Counted from the stretch's first letter, positions 33,368-45,582 are shown. The stretch is DNA of 64,000 nucleotides from Selaginella moellendorffii (GCF_000143415.4 NW_003314274.1:1171847-1235846); one strand, 5' to 3'. Numbers and translations are program-made. Notes: generated by a model not told the origin, from the letters alone.

Positions 33368-34768
33368 CTAAGTCCCCACTTCGACTCTCGCTTGTCGAAG
33401 TACCTCATCGGTGCTTTGGCTACCTTGAACAAACTCTATAGTCCTTGGTTCGCCTAGCCGCTGCACCGTTAATCCGGCTTGCCGGACTATGTCTACAGCC
33501 ACAAAATTATCCGAAGCACTCGTGTCAATAAGGATCTTAACAAAGCTACCTCCGAGCTTCCCTTGGAGGGCTAGTAGATGTCCCGAACGACTCTCTACCA
33601 AAGTTGCTCGTGTAATGAGTAACTTTGAGTTAGGGACTGGATCACATACCTCAGTTTGGACTTCACCCGACTTGATGGCCATATTGGCTCTGGCCTTCTT
33701 CGGGTAAGGACATTCCCTCGAAAAGTGTCCCGCTTCGCCGCAGTTGTAGCATACGTTGTTTCCCACGCTGCTATACGACTTGACGTTCTTATCCGTGGGT
33801 TTGTCTCTTTTCGCTTGACTCCCCCACGTACTCGCTCGCTGGCCACCGGATTTGCCGTTCCGGAACCCCGAGGACTCATTCTTAGAGAAACTCTTCTTGA
33901 ATTTCCCTCTGCTAAATGTTCCCCTTGGTTTGGCCCCTTTGCTAAACGTGGATCCCGACCCCGTCGTGTTCCCCTTTTGTAGGTTATCATTGAAATGCAC
34001 TTTGATGGCCGCATCCAATGCTTCCTTGTAGTTGGTCGGGTTCCACCGCATCATTTCACCGCGAGCCCAGGTTTGCAAACCTGATATGAAGGCATGGAAC
34101 GCATCCATATCCCCCATGTCTGTGACAAGTATCCTCTTTGCCATAAACCCATTCACATACTCCTGAATGGTTCCGGTCTACTTCAGCCTACTCAGCTCAT
34201 CCCTTAGATGTAGAGTAGCATTCGGAGGAACGTAAGTTGCGCGGATCCTCGCCTTCATCATTTCCCAAGTGGCCACTGGTCCTTCGTTGGCCTTTGTCAT
34301 TCTCCACCAAGACTTGGCATTATCTGCCAAGTATGGTTTTGCACATGGGACCTTCTCCGAGCTCGGTAATCGCAACGCTCGGAAGTAGTCCTCCATATCA
34401 TAAAACCAATCCTCCACCACCTTATAGTCATTCACTCCCTTGAAGACTGGTGGGGGCTTTGGTTTGTACTTGGGAACTGCTTGAGGGACTGATTCCACTT
34501 CGGTCTGTTTGACCTTGTCTGGTTTTGCCTCAGCCTTTACCGAAGGGTCTGCACCTTCTGCGCTGCCAGCATCCGCAGTCTTTCACTTTTTCTTCCGCTT
34601 CTCATCACACTTTAGCTTGCGTACGAGAGTCTCCAACAGGGCATTGGTCTGCGCCAATTGTCCTTCTAGAACGTCCAATTGAGCCTTGGATGACCGAACC
34701 TCACCACCAGACTCCTGTTTGGAAGTTGCCTCACTGGAGTCCTCCTCATGTAAGGATTCCTCATCCAT
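33368..34768 (-). pseudogene. Gag-protease region of the chromovirus element
   Basis: Minus-strand frames contain an N-terminal acidic coiled-coil part, the retrotransposon gag domain (VEDWFYDMEDYFRALRL, WWRM, PPNATLHLRDELSRL), a CCHC knuckle (CYNCGEAGHFSREC, about 33760-33715) and an aspartic protease (ILIDTSASDNFVA, with Ser where Gly is usual). Stops at about 34585-34583 (TGA), 34180-34178 (TAG) and 33370-33368 (TAG) break the frame. Confidence 0.9.
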
Positions 34769-34872
34769 AGCCTCCTGTTCGACCGGAGGCTCCAGCTCTG
34801 GAGGAGGTTCCGGGTTCGCTTACGTCCTGCCCTTGCGATCTGCCTCTATCCTTTGCTAGAACTGAGGAAGAG

Positions 34873-34884
34873 GCTCTGATACCA
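34873..34884 (-). other. Primer-binding site (initiator tRNA-Met type)
   Basis: Three bases inside the 5' LTR, the minus strand reads TGGTATCAGAGC, the classical plant retrotransposon site complementary to initiator methionine tRNA. Confidence 0.9.
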
Positions 34885-34887
34885 AAT

Positions 34888-36050
34888 TGTAAGCCACAAA
34901 TTTTTCCTTTCCAATTTGCCAGCTTACCTCGTCTATCCGACTAACTCTGCCTTGGCTTGTGCTAAGTTCCCTCGCCAAAGTTCTCGCCTATGGTACCAGC
35001 TCCTACTTGGTCCTACTTGGTTTCAGCTACTCACTGCACGAGCAATGGAGTGTTAGCCATCCATCTACAGATTCCCCAAATCTCTCCCAATCCCCCTCCC
35101 CGGGTTAGACTGGACTTAAGGTTCGGCTACACTCCCCACAAGCACAAGCAGCCAAGCACACCAAGCCTCCAGATTCCTAACACCCCTTGGTACCACAAGA
35201 CTTGATCATGGGACCCTCTAAATCCCAAGCCTTGGGTGTAGCACTTGCTTCGGGACGTCGGGGCGAAACACCGTGGCCTAACGGCCTGGTATGGGTACCT
35301 CTACCCCCCCACTCCCATCCCGAAGGGAAGGCCCAAGCCCCTAGGAAGGGCGAGGACCAATGAGCCACAAGGTACTCAAGTGGGGCACCAGTCCACATGA
35401 GCCGGGAGCACCGCAATTGGTTTCCCTTTTGGGAGTGGGAGCTGCTCTTGAGCACTTCCCTGGGTGGCCCCTCCGGCACCACTCAAGCCCATGCTCACTC
35501 CCACCCAAGGCCCCTCGGCCCCAGTCTCAACCTCAAGTCAGTTTGGAAGCACCACTGGAGAGTTCCTTCAAGACTGGTTCCTGGACCTCACTATCCCTAC
35601 TAACCTTTTTGGGAACCCCCGCTGCCGCCCCCCCCCCCCCCCCCCCCCCCCCGAGAGACACACGCTTTGGGCTTTCACCCCTTGAGCTGTATTAGTATGT
35701 GGACTTAGTCTCAGAATCGATCTCGGACCCGACTTCGGATTCGGTCTCGGACTCGATCTCGGACTCGATCTTAGACCCGATCTCGGACTCGACTTCGGAC
35801 TCGACCTTGGACTCGGTCTCGGACCTGATTTGGATCTCGGACTCCGTCTCGAACTTGGTCTCGAACTCAGTCTCGATCTCGGTCTCCGATTCAGCCTCGG
35901 CTCGATCCTAGACTCTATCTCGAACTCGGTCTCAGAGTTGGTCTTGGACTCGATCTTCGACTCGGTCCCATCCGATGAACTCTTTGTCATTTCGGTCAAG
36001 CTTTCGGGGATCCTTTAGCCTACGACATCTCGGGGAGTCAGTTCCTTACA
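34888..36050 (-). repeat. 5' LTR of the chromovirus element
   Basis: 1163 bp, partner of 28535-29693. Its poly-C run (about 35630-35652) is roughly twice as long as in the other LTR. Confidence 0.95.
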
Positions 36051-36640
36051 CTTATTTGGTTTTAAGAACTCACTACACGAGCAATGGAGCGTTAGCCATC
36101 CATCCATGGATTCCCAAATTCTCTCCCAATCTCCCTCTCCAAGTTAGACTGAATTTAAGGTTCGGCTACATTCCCTATAAGCATAAGTAGTTAAGCAACT
36201 AAGCCTCCAAGTTCCTAACCTCCCTTGGTAAAACAAGACTTGATTATGGGACCTTCTAAATCCCAAACCTTGGGTGCAATACTTGCTTCAGGACACCAGG
36301 GGGAAACACCATAGTCTAACAGCTCAGTATAGATACCCTTACTCCCCCACTTCTATCCCGAAAGGAAGGCCCAAGCCCCTAGGAAGGGGTGAAGACCAAT
36401 GAGCCACAAAGTACTCAAATGGGGCACCATTCCACATGAGTTGGGAGCATTATAGTTGACTTCTTTTCTAGGAGTGGGAGTTGTTCTTGAGTACTTCCTT
36501 GGGTGGCCCCTCTAGCACCATTTGAGTCCATACTCATTCCCATGTAAGGCCCTTAAACCCCAATATTAACCTCAAGTCAATTTGAAAGCACAGTTGGAGA
36601 GTTCTTTCAAGACTAGTTCCTGGACCTCACTATCTCTAAT
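36051..36640 (-). repeat. Right part of the older, interrupted LTR
   Basis: Continues the older LTR begun at 28402-28534. Beginning at the target duplication it is collinear with 28672-29245 of the younger LTR (GAACTCACTACACGAGCAATGG... to TGGACCTCACTATC) but more diverged. It lacks the terminal repeat-rich third. Confidence 0.85.
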
Positions 36641-36984
36641 GTGCACGCAAAAGGATGTGTGAGCTAATTGAAATGCATTAACACAAGTTTTCTTAATGGA
36701 GTATGGAAGATTAGAAAGTTTAAATGACTTGATAAAGTAGTTTGACCAATTGAAACAGTATGAAAATGAGAGTAAATCATATGGCAAATATGGACAAAAA
36801 CTACAAGGAAAACTATGAAGCAACTTTAGAATCATAGGAGCTTAAAGTGATAGAGAAGAGGAGGATACTCCCAAAAAGGACTCAAAGTTGGCTATTAGGA
36901 TGAATGTCTTGGTTCTTGTGAAATTCAAGGCTTGAAGATTACTACCAAGAACAAGGAGCTATTAAAGGAGTCTCAAGAGGCTTG

Positions 36985-37175
36985 TAAGCAACCAAAGAGA
37001 ACGACTTGAGAGATGGTCCATGGGGTTCAAATATAGAGGGAAAGGGCCCATGAATAAAAGTGCACCCTCTTTTCCAATCGGTTAAGGGTTTTGGGATACT
37101 TGGAGTTAAGCATCCTTGGGTTTGAATAGTACTAGGCTGGGTGACCTCCCGAGAAATCCAAACTCAAAGAACTTA
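36985..37175 (+). repeat. Dispersed repeat, copy 1 (possible LTR end)
   Basis: The block AGCAACCAAAGAGAACGACT...TTTTCCAATCGGTTAAGGG...GGGTTTGAATAGTACTAGGC recurs at 37368-37512 and 41460-41645. This copy is followed by TTTAGTATCAGAGAGG (about 37180-37196), which resembles a tRNA-Met primer-binding site. It may therefore be the end of a 5' LTR for the element to its right. Confidence 0.65.
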
Positions 37176-37196
37176 TAATTTAGTATCAGAGAGGTC

Positions 37197-39745
37197 TCAT
37201 GTCCAACTCTATTGGTTGGCTAAAGGAATCACACCACATGTTGATTGACATTTAGCTGGTTCAATTTGCTCCTCCTGGGCTCGACTCGAGGGGTAGGGTG
37301 TCAAGAGAGCGGGGCTCTCAACTTCCGTTTATGAGGGTGTGAACTTGCAGAGAAGCATGGTGGATTGTAAGCAACTAAAGAGAATGACTTAAGATGGGGT
37401 TCAAATATAAACGGAAAGGGCCCATGAACAAGAGTGCACCTCCTTTTCCAATCGGTTAAGGGTCTTGGGATATTTAGGGTTAAGCGTCCTTAGGTTTGAA
37501 TAGTATTGGGCTAGGTGACCTATTACCAAAGAAAGGTAATAGCTCTTGTATCAGTAGACACTAATAATTAAGGAGAATTTGGCAAAGTTAATTGCAGATT
37601 TTGGTGAGCTAAAGTTGCATTTGCTTCAAGGAAGGCCACCATAACCTCCTCAACAATAGCCACCTTACAATAGTTAACCACCAAAGGATCGTGCATAAAA
37701 GCTAACCCCATGTGATTAGGTAAATGTTATATGCTATAATTGTAAGGAGTCTGGGCATTATAGCAATGAATGCTAGCAACAAAGAGTAGTAAATCCAATT
37801 GTTTGCTTCACTTATAAACAACTTAGACATTATTCCCCAAATTGCCTATAGAATCAGTAGAGATCTAGACAATAACAAAATGCTCAAGAAGGAGTTAACA
37901 TGATCAAAGTGTCCAAAGAGCCAAAAGCAAATTTAAAAGGATTTTCAAGTGGCAATAGCAAAGATCTTGATTCCAAAGAGCAAGACATGTTTGCTATAAA
38001 GAGGTCTTAAGGGGAGCAACTAGAGTTGGATCTAGTAAAAACTTGCTTTTCTAAGAAAAAAGACAAGGTAATGTGACTTTGCCGAAAGGTTGGAATCCAA
38101 GATATGGAGATTAACAAACGCTAGGAAGGGTATTCCATCATAAGTGATTTAAATGAAGTCCATGCAAACATCACTATTGCTCAACTCCTCTTCAAATGCC
38201 CATAATTGTGGAAAGAGCTTCATCAAGGAATCAATACAAGAGTGAGAAAAAAAAAGGATAGATAGGCATATGGAGTGTCTCACTATTGAGGCTGATATGG
38301 TGGAAGCTATTCTTGAAGGGATTCAAGTACAAAGGATTCTAGTGAATGGTGATGCAACTATATATATCATGAGTAATTGACTAATGGAGAAACTTGGGTT
38401 GAAATATACTCAACCCTTGAGATGGAAGATCAAAGTGGCAAATGATCACCAACCTTCCCATAATAGTTTATGGCATATCCACCATAGTTAATGTACATAT
38501 CATTCACCTAAAGAGAAGTAGTGATAGTTGTCTTATGATCCTTGGATGTCCTTGGTTGCATAAGGTTTGTGCCAAGAATGATTGGGAGGTCGGTCAAATG
38601 ACCATATGCAATAAGAAGAAGCAAGTCAAAGTAGTTGTGTAATAGAATCATGCAAAAGTGCTGGAAGAATCTCTCATAAGCAATAATAATATCTATGATT
38701 TATGGAGTAGTGACTATGAATTAGATTCAAAAAGTGATTTCAAGGTGAATGATCTATATGCACTGCAGGTTATGTCAAAGATTGCTAAATGGAAAGAACC
38801 TTAAGCTAACATTGAGAAAGGACACCACTTTTTGCAAGAAAATATGGATAAACACAATTCTTATGCTTAGTTGGAGAAGATGTATGTAGGGGCAGAGCTT
38901 TCTAAGAATGAATATGAAAGTTACATAGAAGTTCCTAAAGCTTTTTGTAAACTCCTATAAGGAGCAAAGAGCAAAGCTAGTGGCTCAAAAGCCATATAGG
39001 TTGGGACCTCTAAAATTTAATATTGTCTATGTTGAGCTGATGAAGTTGATCAAAGCTAACATCATATTTGAAGTGGAGAATTTAAATTGGTGTCACCTGT
39101 TGTAGTAGCACCAAAGAAGGGAGGGAAATGGAAAGTGTGTATCAACTATAAAAAGTTAAATGATGCTCCAGGACATGATCATCATCCCATTCCATTTATA
39201 GATGAGATCTTTGATGAAGTAGGAGGGCATGAGTAGTACACCTTTTGTGATGGATACCCTAGATATTTTTAAGTTAAAAATGAGGAGGATCAAATGAAAA
39301 TAACATTCACCACTCCTTAGGGAACTTTTGCATACAAAGTGATGCCATTTGGGCTTATAAATGCACTAGCAACATTTCAACAACTCATAAACAAGATTTT
39401 TGAGCCATACCTTGGCAAGTTTTATCAGAGTGTACCTTGATAACGTTTGCATATATAGCAAAAAAACTCATTTAGAAATGGTATAAATAGCATTTGAAAG
39501 GCTAAATGAATCAAAAGGTTGCCTAAATCTAGAGAAATGTTAAATTGTGAGCACAAAAAGTATCTTGATTGGTCATATAGTCTCAAAAGAAGGAATTGAA
39601 CTGAGCTAAGATAAGATATAAAATTTTGTGGAGATTTCCGCTCCAAGGAATATGCAAGAGGTATGATGATTTGTAGGACTGGTGAGTTATTATTGAGGGT
39701 TTGTTAAGGGATTTGCTGAAATAGCATTTCACTTAAACAAGCTTT
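37197..39745 (+). mobile_element. Decayed Ty3-like retrotransposon (gag-protease-RT remnants)
   Basis: Plus-strand remnants in order: two zinc-knuckle-like motifs (CYNCKESGHYSNEC near 37731-37772, then a damaged C...H...C near 37800-37845). A retropepsin-like region follows at 38280-38640 (VNGDATIYIMSN, DSCLMILGCPWLHKV). The reverse transcriptase is at 39090-39440 ([45 protein letters not shown], catalytic YxDD region lost to stops). Stops are very frequent. The GCPWL / DW style resembles the plant lineage in which gag is followed by an RVP_2-like protease. An older insertion than the neighbouring chromovirus. Confidence 0.75.
37368..37512 (+). repeat. Dispersed repeat, copy 2
   Basis: Diverged direct copy of 36985-37140, about 200 bp downstream of it. 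Confidence 0.7.
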
Positions 39746-39996
39746 TATGAAAATGAGTAAAGCTTTTTCTGCATATACTTGTGTTCTCACCCCTATCTAC
39801 AAAATAGTGATAAATAAACAAAGACAAGAATGTAAAGAAAGAGTAGAAGAAGAAAAATGATAAGAGAATAAAAGAGAACTCAACTTTTTTGAGATTGACA
39901 ATTTAAACTTTCAAGAACCCCTAAATATTTTCTTAGTATAAATACTGATAAAGGATGTTTTCAACATTGAAATTTCAATTTGTTTAAAGTGTAAGA

Positions 39997-40543
39997 ATGG
40001 CTAGGGAAAATGTTATTACTACTTGCACTTGGCCCCCATGCATTTCATATGAGTCTCTATCTCTGTCTCCAACTTCTACCAATATTCCACCCTTCCCTCC
40101 ACACAACAATTGTTGTGAGGTTTTTCCTTTTATAGCCCCAAGGGTGACTGAACAAGAGATCCCTCTTCCAAATAATGTTCTAGATGTTGCTATTAAAGAT
40201 GGATTGCCTTATGTGCTTCAAGAGCGATGCCAGATGTTTCTTCAAAATCTTGCTCTAGATATGGCTGAAACTTTTGACACATATTATCTCCAGTGTCCCA
40301 TCTACTACTTTTATTTAGATAAAACAGAAGGCTGTATGGGTGATAGATAAAACTTTTCTAGAACACTGTCACAACTGCCCAAGAATTGATGTGGAAGATG
40401 TGCATAAATGGATGTATAAGAAAATCAAAAAAGAGTTAAGAACACATAACTATTATCATTTTATGGTGAGGAACAATATTCCGTTAGTAAATACTACATC
40501 CACAAGTGCTGAATATGGTATTTTTAGGCCATCCTACTGAAAA
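39997..40543 (+). CDS. Uncharacterised frame with one apparent frameshift
   Basis: I do not recognise this protein. From the ATG at 39997 a frame of 117 codons (MARENVITTCTWPPC..., IPLPNNVLDVAIKDGLPYVL, ETFDTYYLQCPIYYFYLDK) meets a second frame at about 40330. The second frame continues as AVWVIDKTFLEHCHNCPRIDVEDVHKWMYKK...RPSY to 40543. One extra G near 40330 would explain the shift, giving about 182 residues. There is no signal peptide, and the Cys/His content (HCHNC) is notable. It sits between a Ty3 remnant and the first methyltransferase-bearing element, so it may be element cargo. Confidence 0.4.
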
Positions 40544-40679
40544 TTCTAGCTACTAATAATTTTTACACTATGATATTATCTATCCCCCCTCCCCCCCCCC
40601 TCTCATCTTTTTTTTATTAATAAAATTGTATTACCTATAGATAATAAACTCATAATAGTAGTAATTATGAAATTTGACA

Positions 40680-40780
40680 GACTAACACTATAACTTTGAC
40701 ACTGACGCTATCACTAGCACTATCTACTGCACTGACACTGTCACTATCACAATCACTATCACATTGACATGTGACACATC
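40680..40780. repeat. (CACTGA/TATCAC) simple repeat
   Basis: About 100 bp of irregular CACTGACACT / CACTATCAC units, next to a T/C-rich run with a ten-C tract at 40575-40605. No gene lies between 40545 and 40970. Confidence 0.7.
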
Positions 40781-40974
40781 TTTCTCATTGCAAGTGGATG
40801 CATTCAATTGTCTTTTAATGTATCAATAATAAATAGATTTTTCATACCAGTCCTCAATTTACATATTGCATATGATGTGCCATGCATACCTAGGAAAAAT
40901 TCTAGAAAATTAAATATATATTGTATATAAGTTTTTAAAACATCATAAATTACCTCCTAAAAGTAATTGATGAA

Positions 40975-43900
40975 GAAGGATGAAAACCTCTAAGATGGCG
41001 TTTGAAGAATTTATATTCTTCAATCACAAACCCTGATCTACTAAAGTCACATGCTGCTTCAACCATTGAACCACTACCTGTTGTGCAATCAATGACAACC
41101 CCTAGTTGGGCAATAAAGCTCAAGTAGGATATGCATTGCCGATGGCGATTGGAACCGATACCTAGATAATATGTTGTGGATGTCGTCGTCTACAAGATTT
41201 GGTATGATATTAGTAAAGCTATCATACCCTAGCAAAACCCTTATAGCATGCTCACTATCAAGAAAACTGTCATTTTCTCTTCTACAGAACACATGGTAAA
41301 TCCACATCATAACCTGAATAATAAAACTTTAGAGACAACCAAAATAGAAGATGATTTCTTACCTTCTTTGGCATGCCTAAGATGCCTTTGGTCTCGACCC
41401 CAACACTATCTATGATGCACCCAGAAGAGAACCTCTTGAAGTTGACTTGAGTTGCATACTATAAGCAACCAAAGGGAACAACTTGAGAAACGATTCATAA
41501 ACGTTTAAATATAAAGGGAAAAGGCCTATGAACAAGAGTGCCCTTTTCCAATTGATTAAGGGTCTTAAGATATTTGGGGTTAAGTGTCCTTGGGTTTGAA
41601 TAATACTGGGCTGAGTGACCTCTCGGGAAGTCCAAATTTAAGAATTTACACATACCTCATAAGACAAGATATCCAATAAGGGTCATTCGGGAGAATGAAG
41701 GCAACTTGATTGGTTGTGTGAAGGAGAATTGCTGCCAAAAGGAATGCATCCTTCAAAGTGATCTTTAGTCAAGTTATTTCAGCTTGAGACATCACCATTA
41801 ACGTCTGGAAGACCATCTGGCATATTAAAGAGCATGAAGTTTGTGCTCAAGCACTCCCACTTTTGCCAGATAGCCATATTCTCAACATCCTCCTCAAAAG
41901 ATGCCATCAATGAATTGTAGAAGCCAATAAAGATCCCAACTTCACCACAGAATGCCACTAGAGAAACAGGGCAAATCTAGGGGGAGAAGATAAAGATAAG
42001 ATGTGAACTTAAGAAAAATTTACATATCGTCATGTGGTGTGTGGTAGATGTAAGTTCCTCCAGCTCCTCTTCTCGGGCATCAAGACGAGTTGGAATGAAG
42101 TTACTCCCAATTGTTTTTGCTACAACCATTTTGAGGAACTAAGAAAAGTAGAGAATTAAAAGAAATATACCTCGAGAAGTTCCTTGGTTACGGGACATAT
42201 TGGACGATCATCATCACTGTTGAATAATTCCTCCAGATGTGGATTTGCACGCTTTTGTCGAGGTAGGACTTCTTGAACGTTCTAGTTCTCTTGCTCGACT
42301 TCATCTCAAGGAATTTCTTGCAAATTGTTCTCACCACCATCTTCACTCTCCTCGCCATTGGCACCAATAGTGTCGACATTCTCATGGCCATCATCTTTGT
42401 CATCCGGCACGTCTTCATTGTTGCCTCTTGTAGCCTCTCGGTGGGTTGGTGCATAATCTGGCATTTCTAATTTCCAAGGACAAGCTCACTTTATTGCTGC
42501 TGGAAACTTCATTGTTGTTGAGTACATGCCTCCATCTCTCACACCATGCCTCAGGAGTCGTTTGCATACTGGTGTTTCGAAAGGAATGCCTCTATATTGG
42601 AGATACCTATAATAGAATATAAACAAATTGAGTATAGTTGAGAAATTGTATATTACCTAAAAGCCACTCGTTGCATGAAGTAAGGTTGGCTAAGTTGTTT
42701 ATCAAATGGAGTTGTACTTGTGGCCTTCTTTGGTAGCTAGTCCTCTTCAAGTTTTGTAAGCTTAGTGGCGACGAAGTCCTTAAATGGAAGTTGCTCAGGA
42801 TCATCCCCTATAAAAGGCATTAGAAACATCTCCCCTTCATATACATTTTGTGAAATGTAAACAGTCCTCGTCATCATAGTCTCTATTATACTATCCAAAC
42901 CTTTTTCTTCTTCCCTAAGTCTGCTATTGAGGTCGTTCAGAATGTGTATTTATTCCTCATATGTAAACTTTGACTTTGAGATGTTGTAAATAATCTCATC
43001 TAGAGTCTTGCCCACTAAGAAATAACTTTTGTGAGTAACCTTCATATAAACGCAAACAATACTTACTTTCATGACAAGCAATCTCTGTTATGATATCAAA
43101 CCACTCCTTTGGGCATCAAGAGTCAGCCACACTAAGTAATTTCTTTACCTTTTTGTGATATTGATTTTCTTGTCAATTGTAGCTAAATGCTCTGAGAGGT
43201 CTTGATCATTTTCAGCTCAATGCGATTATGCATATGCAGCTTGCTTAACCTTCACCAATGGCTGAAGACAACACAAACATTCTATGATAAAAAGTATACT
43301 TGGAAGAACATACCTTACTCCATACAATTGTCATAAAAGCCACTGGATTCTTGTACCATCTATTGGCATCTTGACGACCTCGTTGATGCCAAATAAGTGA
43401 TGCTAAATCATCACTATAGTGGCTGCAAATTGCATCTTCGTCGAGATTGGCAAGAAACTAGATCTACTCAATACCATGTACTAGGCTTTGTTTCTACACT
43501 GTAAACTATCCCAGCCTGCAAAACACAAATTGTTAAAAGTGATTAAAGAGGGAGAAGTATTTACGCATTAATTTTGTGGCAAGCTATCACAAGCCTTGCC
43601 ACATCTAGAGAGATCCTCTTGTGTATACATGTCCAACTAGAACATTGATGTGATAGATAGGATCATTTCAGAAGTATTTATTGATGCACTTCATCCATGC
43701 ATATCAACAATGATTCCTGTCAATAATGTAGAACATTTTCCCCACAATTTGTTAAGTCTCAGGATGGCTCATAAGCATGTTATCAAATTCACGGGACTTC
43801 ATTTTCCAAATGTCATCCCAAACCCTCTCGATTTCTAGTGACACCAAGAGGGTGGTTGTCGTTCTTGGCTTGAAGACCGAAACAAGGAATATACCTATGT

Positions 43901-44550
43901 TTGTCCCAAGGCGATTATATTTGTACAGACTATAGATGTCCATGTTGACAAAATGAGGTGAAGTAGACCGAACAATGCTTGTCTGAGTGAATTGACATAG
44001 TGGGATTTTTCAAATCATATCTCCCACTTGAGAGACTCCAGAGTCGTGTGAATGGCCTTCTCTTTGGTTCTCAAAACTGTCTCTTGGAAGCTCTTGTCTA
44101 CAATGTGTTCAGGTAGCTCCACTTCTTTTTCAGCTTTAACTACACCTTCAGTAGCACCATTATCAAATCTAGCCCCTAGCTCGGGCCCAACAGCCCCGTC
44201 AGGTGCACTTGGGCACTACTCCGTAATGTAGCTAGTTTCTGCCATATTTTGCAAATATGTTAAGTGGCATTTGTGGTTGTGGCAACAATGGTAGTGATGA
44301 CAATGGTTACAATGGTGTTGCTAGTGATGATGATGGTGGCGGTGGTGGTGGTAATAATGGCGATGACGCCGGTGGTGGTAATGGTGGTGATGACAGTGGT
44401 GGTAATGGTGGTGATGAAGGTAGAGGTGGCATCGATGGCGGTGGTGGCAAAAATGGGGGTGCATGTAGACTAGAGCTATCTGGTTGTGAAGACGGCAGAG
44501 TTGTTGCTGTGGAAATCTCTATCTAAAGGTCAACTTAATTGTTGTCTTGG
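40975..44550 (-). pseudogene. ParB-like/amino-methyltransferase gene, element 1 copy (decayed)
   Basis: Minus-strand homologue of the gene at 46699-51246, badly decayed. In order it has a Pro/Ser/His-rich low-complexity N-terminus (about 44530-44260), a stretch matching the sister's SAYDFNMAIYSSF (NMDIYSLYKYN, about 43925) and KSREFDNMLMSHPET with a damaged IIDRNHCW (about 43730-43690) in place of IDGNHRW. Next come a motif-IV-like F-N-MPDGLP (about 41800) and motif I (GVVIDCTTGSGSMVEAA, about 41102-41055). That motif I is better preserved than in the sister and fits an AdoMet-binding D-x-x-x-G-S-G loop. The dispersed repeat at 41460-41645 lies between motifs IV and I. Many stops and frameshifts are present. 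Confidence 0.6.
41460..41645 (+). repeat. Dispersed repeat, copy 3, inside the element 1 gene
   Basis: Third copy of the 36985-37175 repeat. It interrupts the methyltransferase remnant between its motif IV and motif I regions. Confidence 0.7.
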
Positions 44551-44688
44551 ATCTCATCTTCCTTATGTCTTCTCTTTGATCCAACATCCTTCTTCTATTG
44601 TAGTTGTTTCCGTTTCTGAAAATAAAAAAAACTCAATATAAATTGAAAATGCATAAGAAGCAGGGACTTTGGGGCGGGGACTTGGCAC

Positions 44689-44977
44689 GGGCATTAGTTC
44701 GCCAGTGAACCAGCCCACCCCTAAGCACCTTGGTTGCCCCGCACGGAGTGCTTGGCCCAGGCACTTGGCGTGGGGACTTGGCGTGGGCGCCGGTTCACCA
44801 GCATACCAGCCTAAGCCAAGTGCCCAGCCCGGGCACTTGGACTTGGCACTTGGGGGCGGGCCAGTTTGCTGGCAAACTGGCCCACCCCCAAGCACCTTGG
44901 CCGGCCCGTGCCAAATGCCTGGCAGGCACTTCACATGAAGACTTGGCACGGGCGCTAGTTCGCTGGCGTACTGGCCC
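44689..44977. repeat. Array of four GC-rich palindromes, element 1
   Basis: Palindromes centred on (A/G)GTTCGC-xx-GCGAACY occur at 44689-44716, 44785-44811, 44858-44883 and 44950-44977, about 90 bp apart. The third is perfect: GGGCCAGTTTGC, TG, GCAAACTGGCCC. They lie upstream (5') of the methyltransferase remnant, the position occupied by a different palindrome family in element 2. Confidence 0.8.
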
Positions 44978-45582
44978 CCGCCAAAGTGCTGTGGTCGGCC
45001 TGTGTGCCAAGTCCAAGTCGCAGAGTGCCCGGCCCGATGTGACACTTGATGTGACAAGTCAAATCAAAGCATCCTTGCTAGAAGTAATACCAGGAAATTG
45101 GTTGCAGTTTTGCGTACATGGCCACGAGAGCGCTGGCAATGTCTTGGAGGCCGCACGATGCATCTCCTGACCCCATGCTATGCAGCTGCTAGCAGCGAGT
45201 GCAGAGACTCTGATCGCGCAGAGCCAAAAAGAAGTTATTCACTACTAAGAAACTAAACCTGGTCTCTTAGTAATTCCATCTGGAATTGTTGACGAATGTC
45301 CGATCGGCAATCTAGTCCATGCGACTTGAGTATAACACAAAAGTAACTTAAAGCCTAATTGCTCAAATTGTTTAACACAATATTTTATACAACGAAATGC
45401 AATTATTTTTTACTCAAATAAAAGTGCAAATATTTTTGGGAAACCTTGGGTCGCTAAGATTGATTGTGTTCACATGATTTCTTCCGTCTTATGAAACTTG
45501 ATCTCAAGTCCTTTACGGAATTCAAGAGCACTATGTAGGGACCGGATTGCCCAGGCCGGAGATCCATGAGCCTTGGCCCAGT

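Larger units (their letters stand above)
28535..36050 (-). mobile_element. Complete Ty3/gypsy chromovirus-type LTR retrotransposon
   Basis: 7.5-kb element transcribed on the minus strand. The LTRs are 28535-29693 (3') and 34888-36050 (5'), both with TG...CA ends, flanked by the perfect 5-bp target duplication CTTAT (28530-28534, 36051-36055). In transcript order it has a primer-binding site, gag with a CCHC knuckle, protease, reverse transcriptase, RNase H, integrase and a chromodomain. The LTRs differ by a few percent, mostly transitions, plus indels in a poly-C run and a 14-bp repeat unit. At least seven in-frame stops and one or two frameshifts make it defective, although long frames survive. 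It sits inside an older LTR of the same family. Confidence 0.95.

Noticed and set aside
44257-44526. Plus-strand frame encoding a Gly/Asp/Asn-rich protein
   Set aside because: It is the complement of the low-complexity N-terminal coding region of the element 1 methyltransferase remnant. The GGT/GAT repeats keep several frames open.
44563-45057. 164-codon minus-strand frame in GC-rich DNA
   Set aside because: It runs through the palindrome array, and its composition (Pro/Gly/Cys repeats) mirrors the DNA repeats. No family resemblance.
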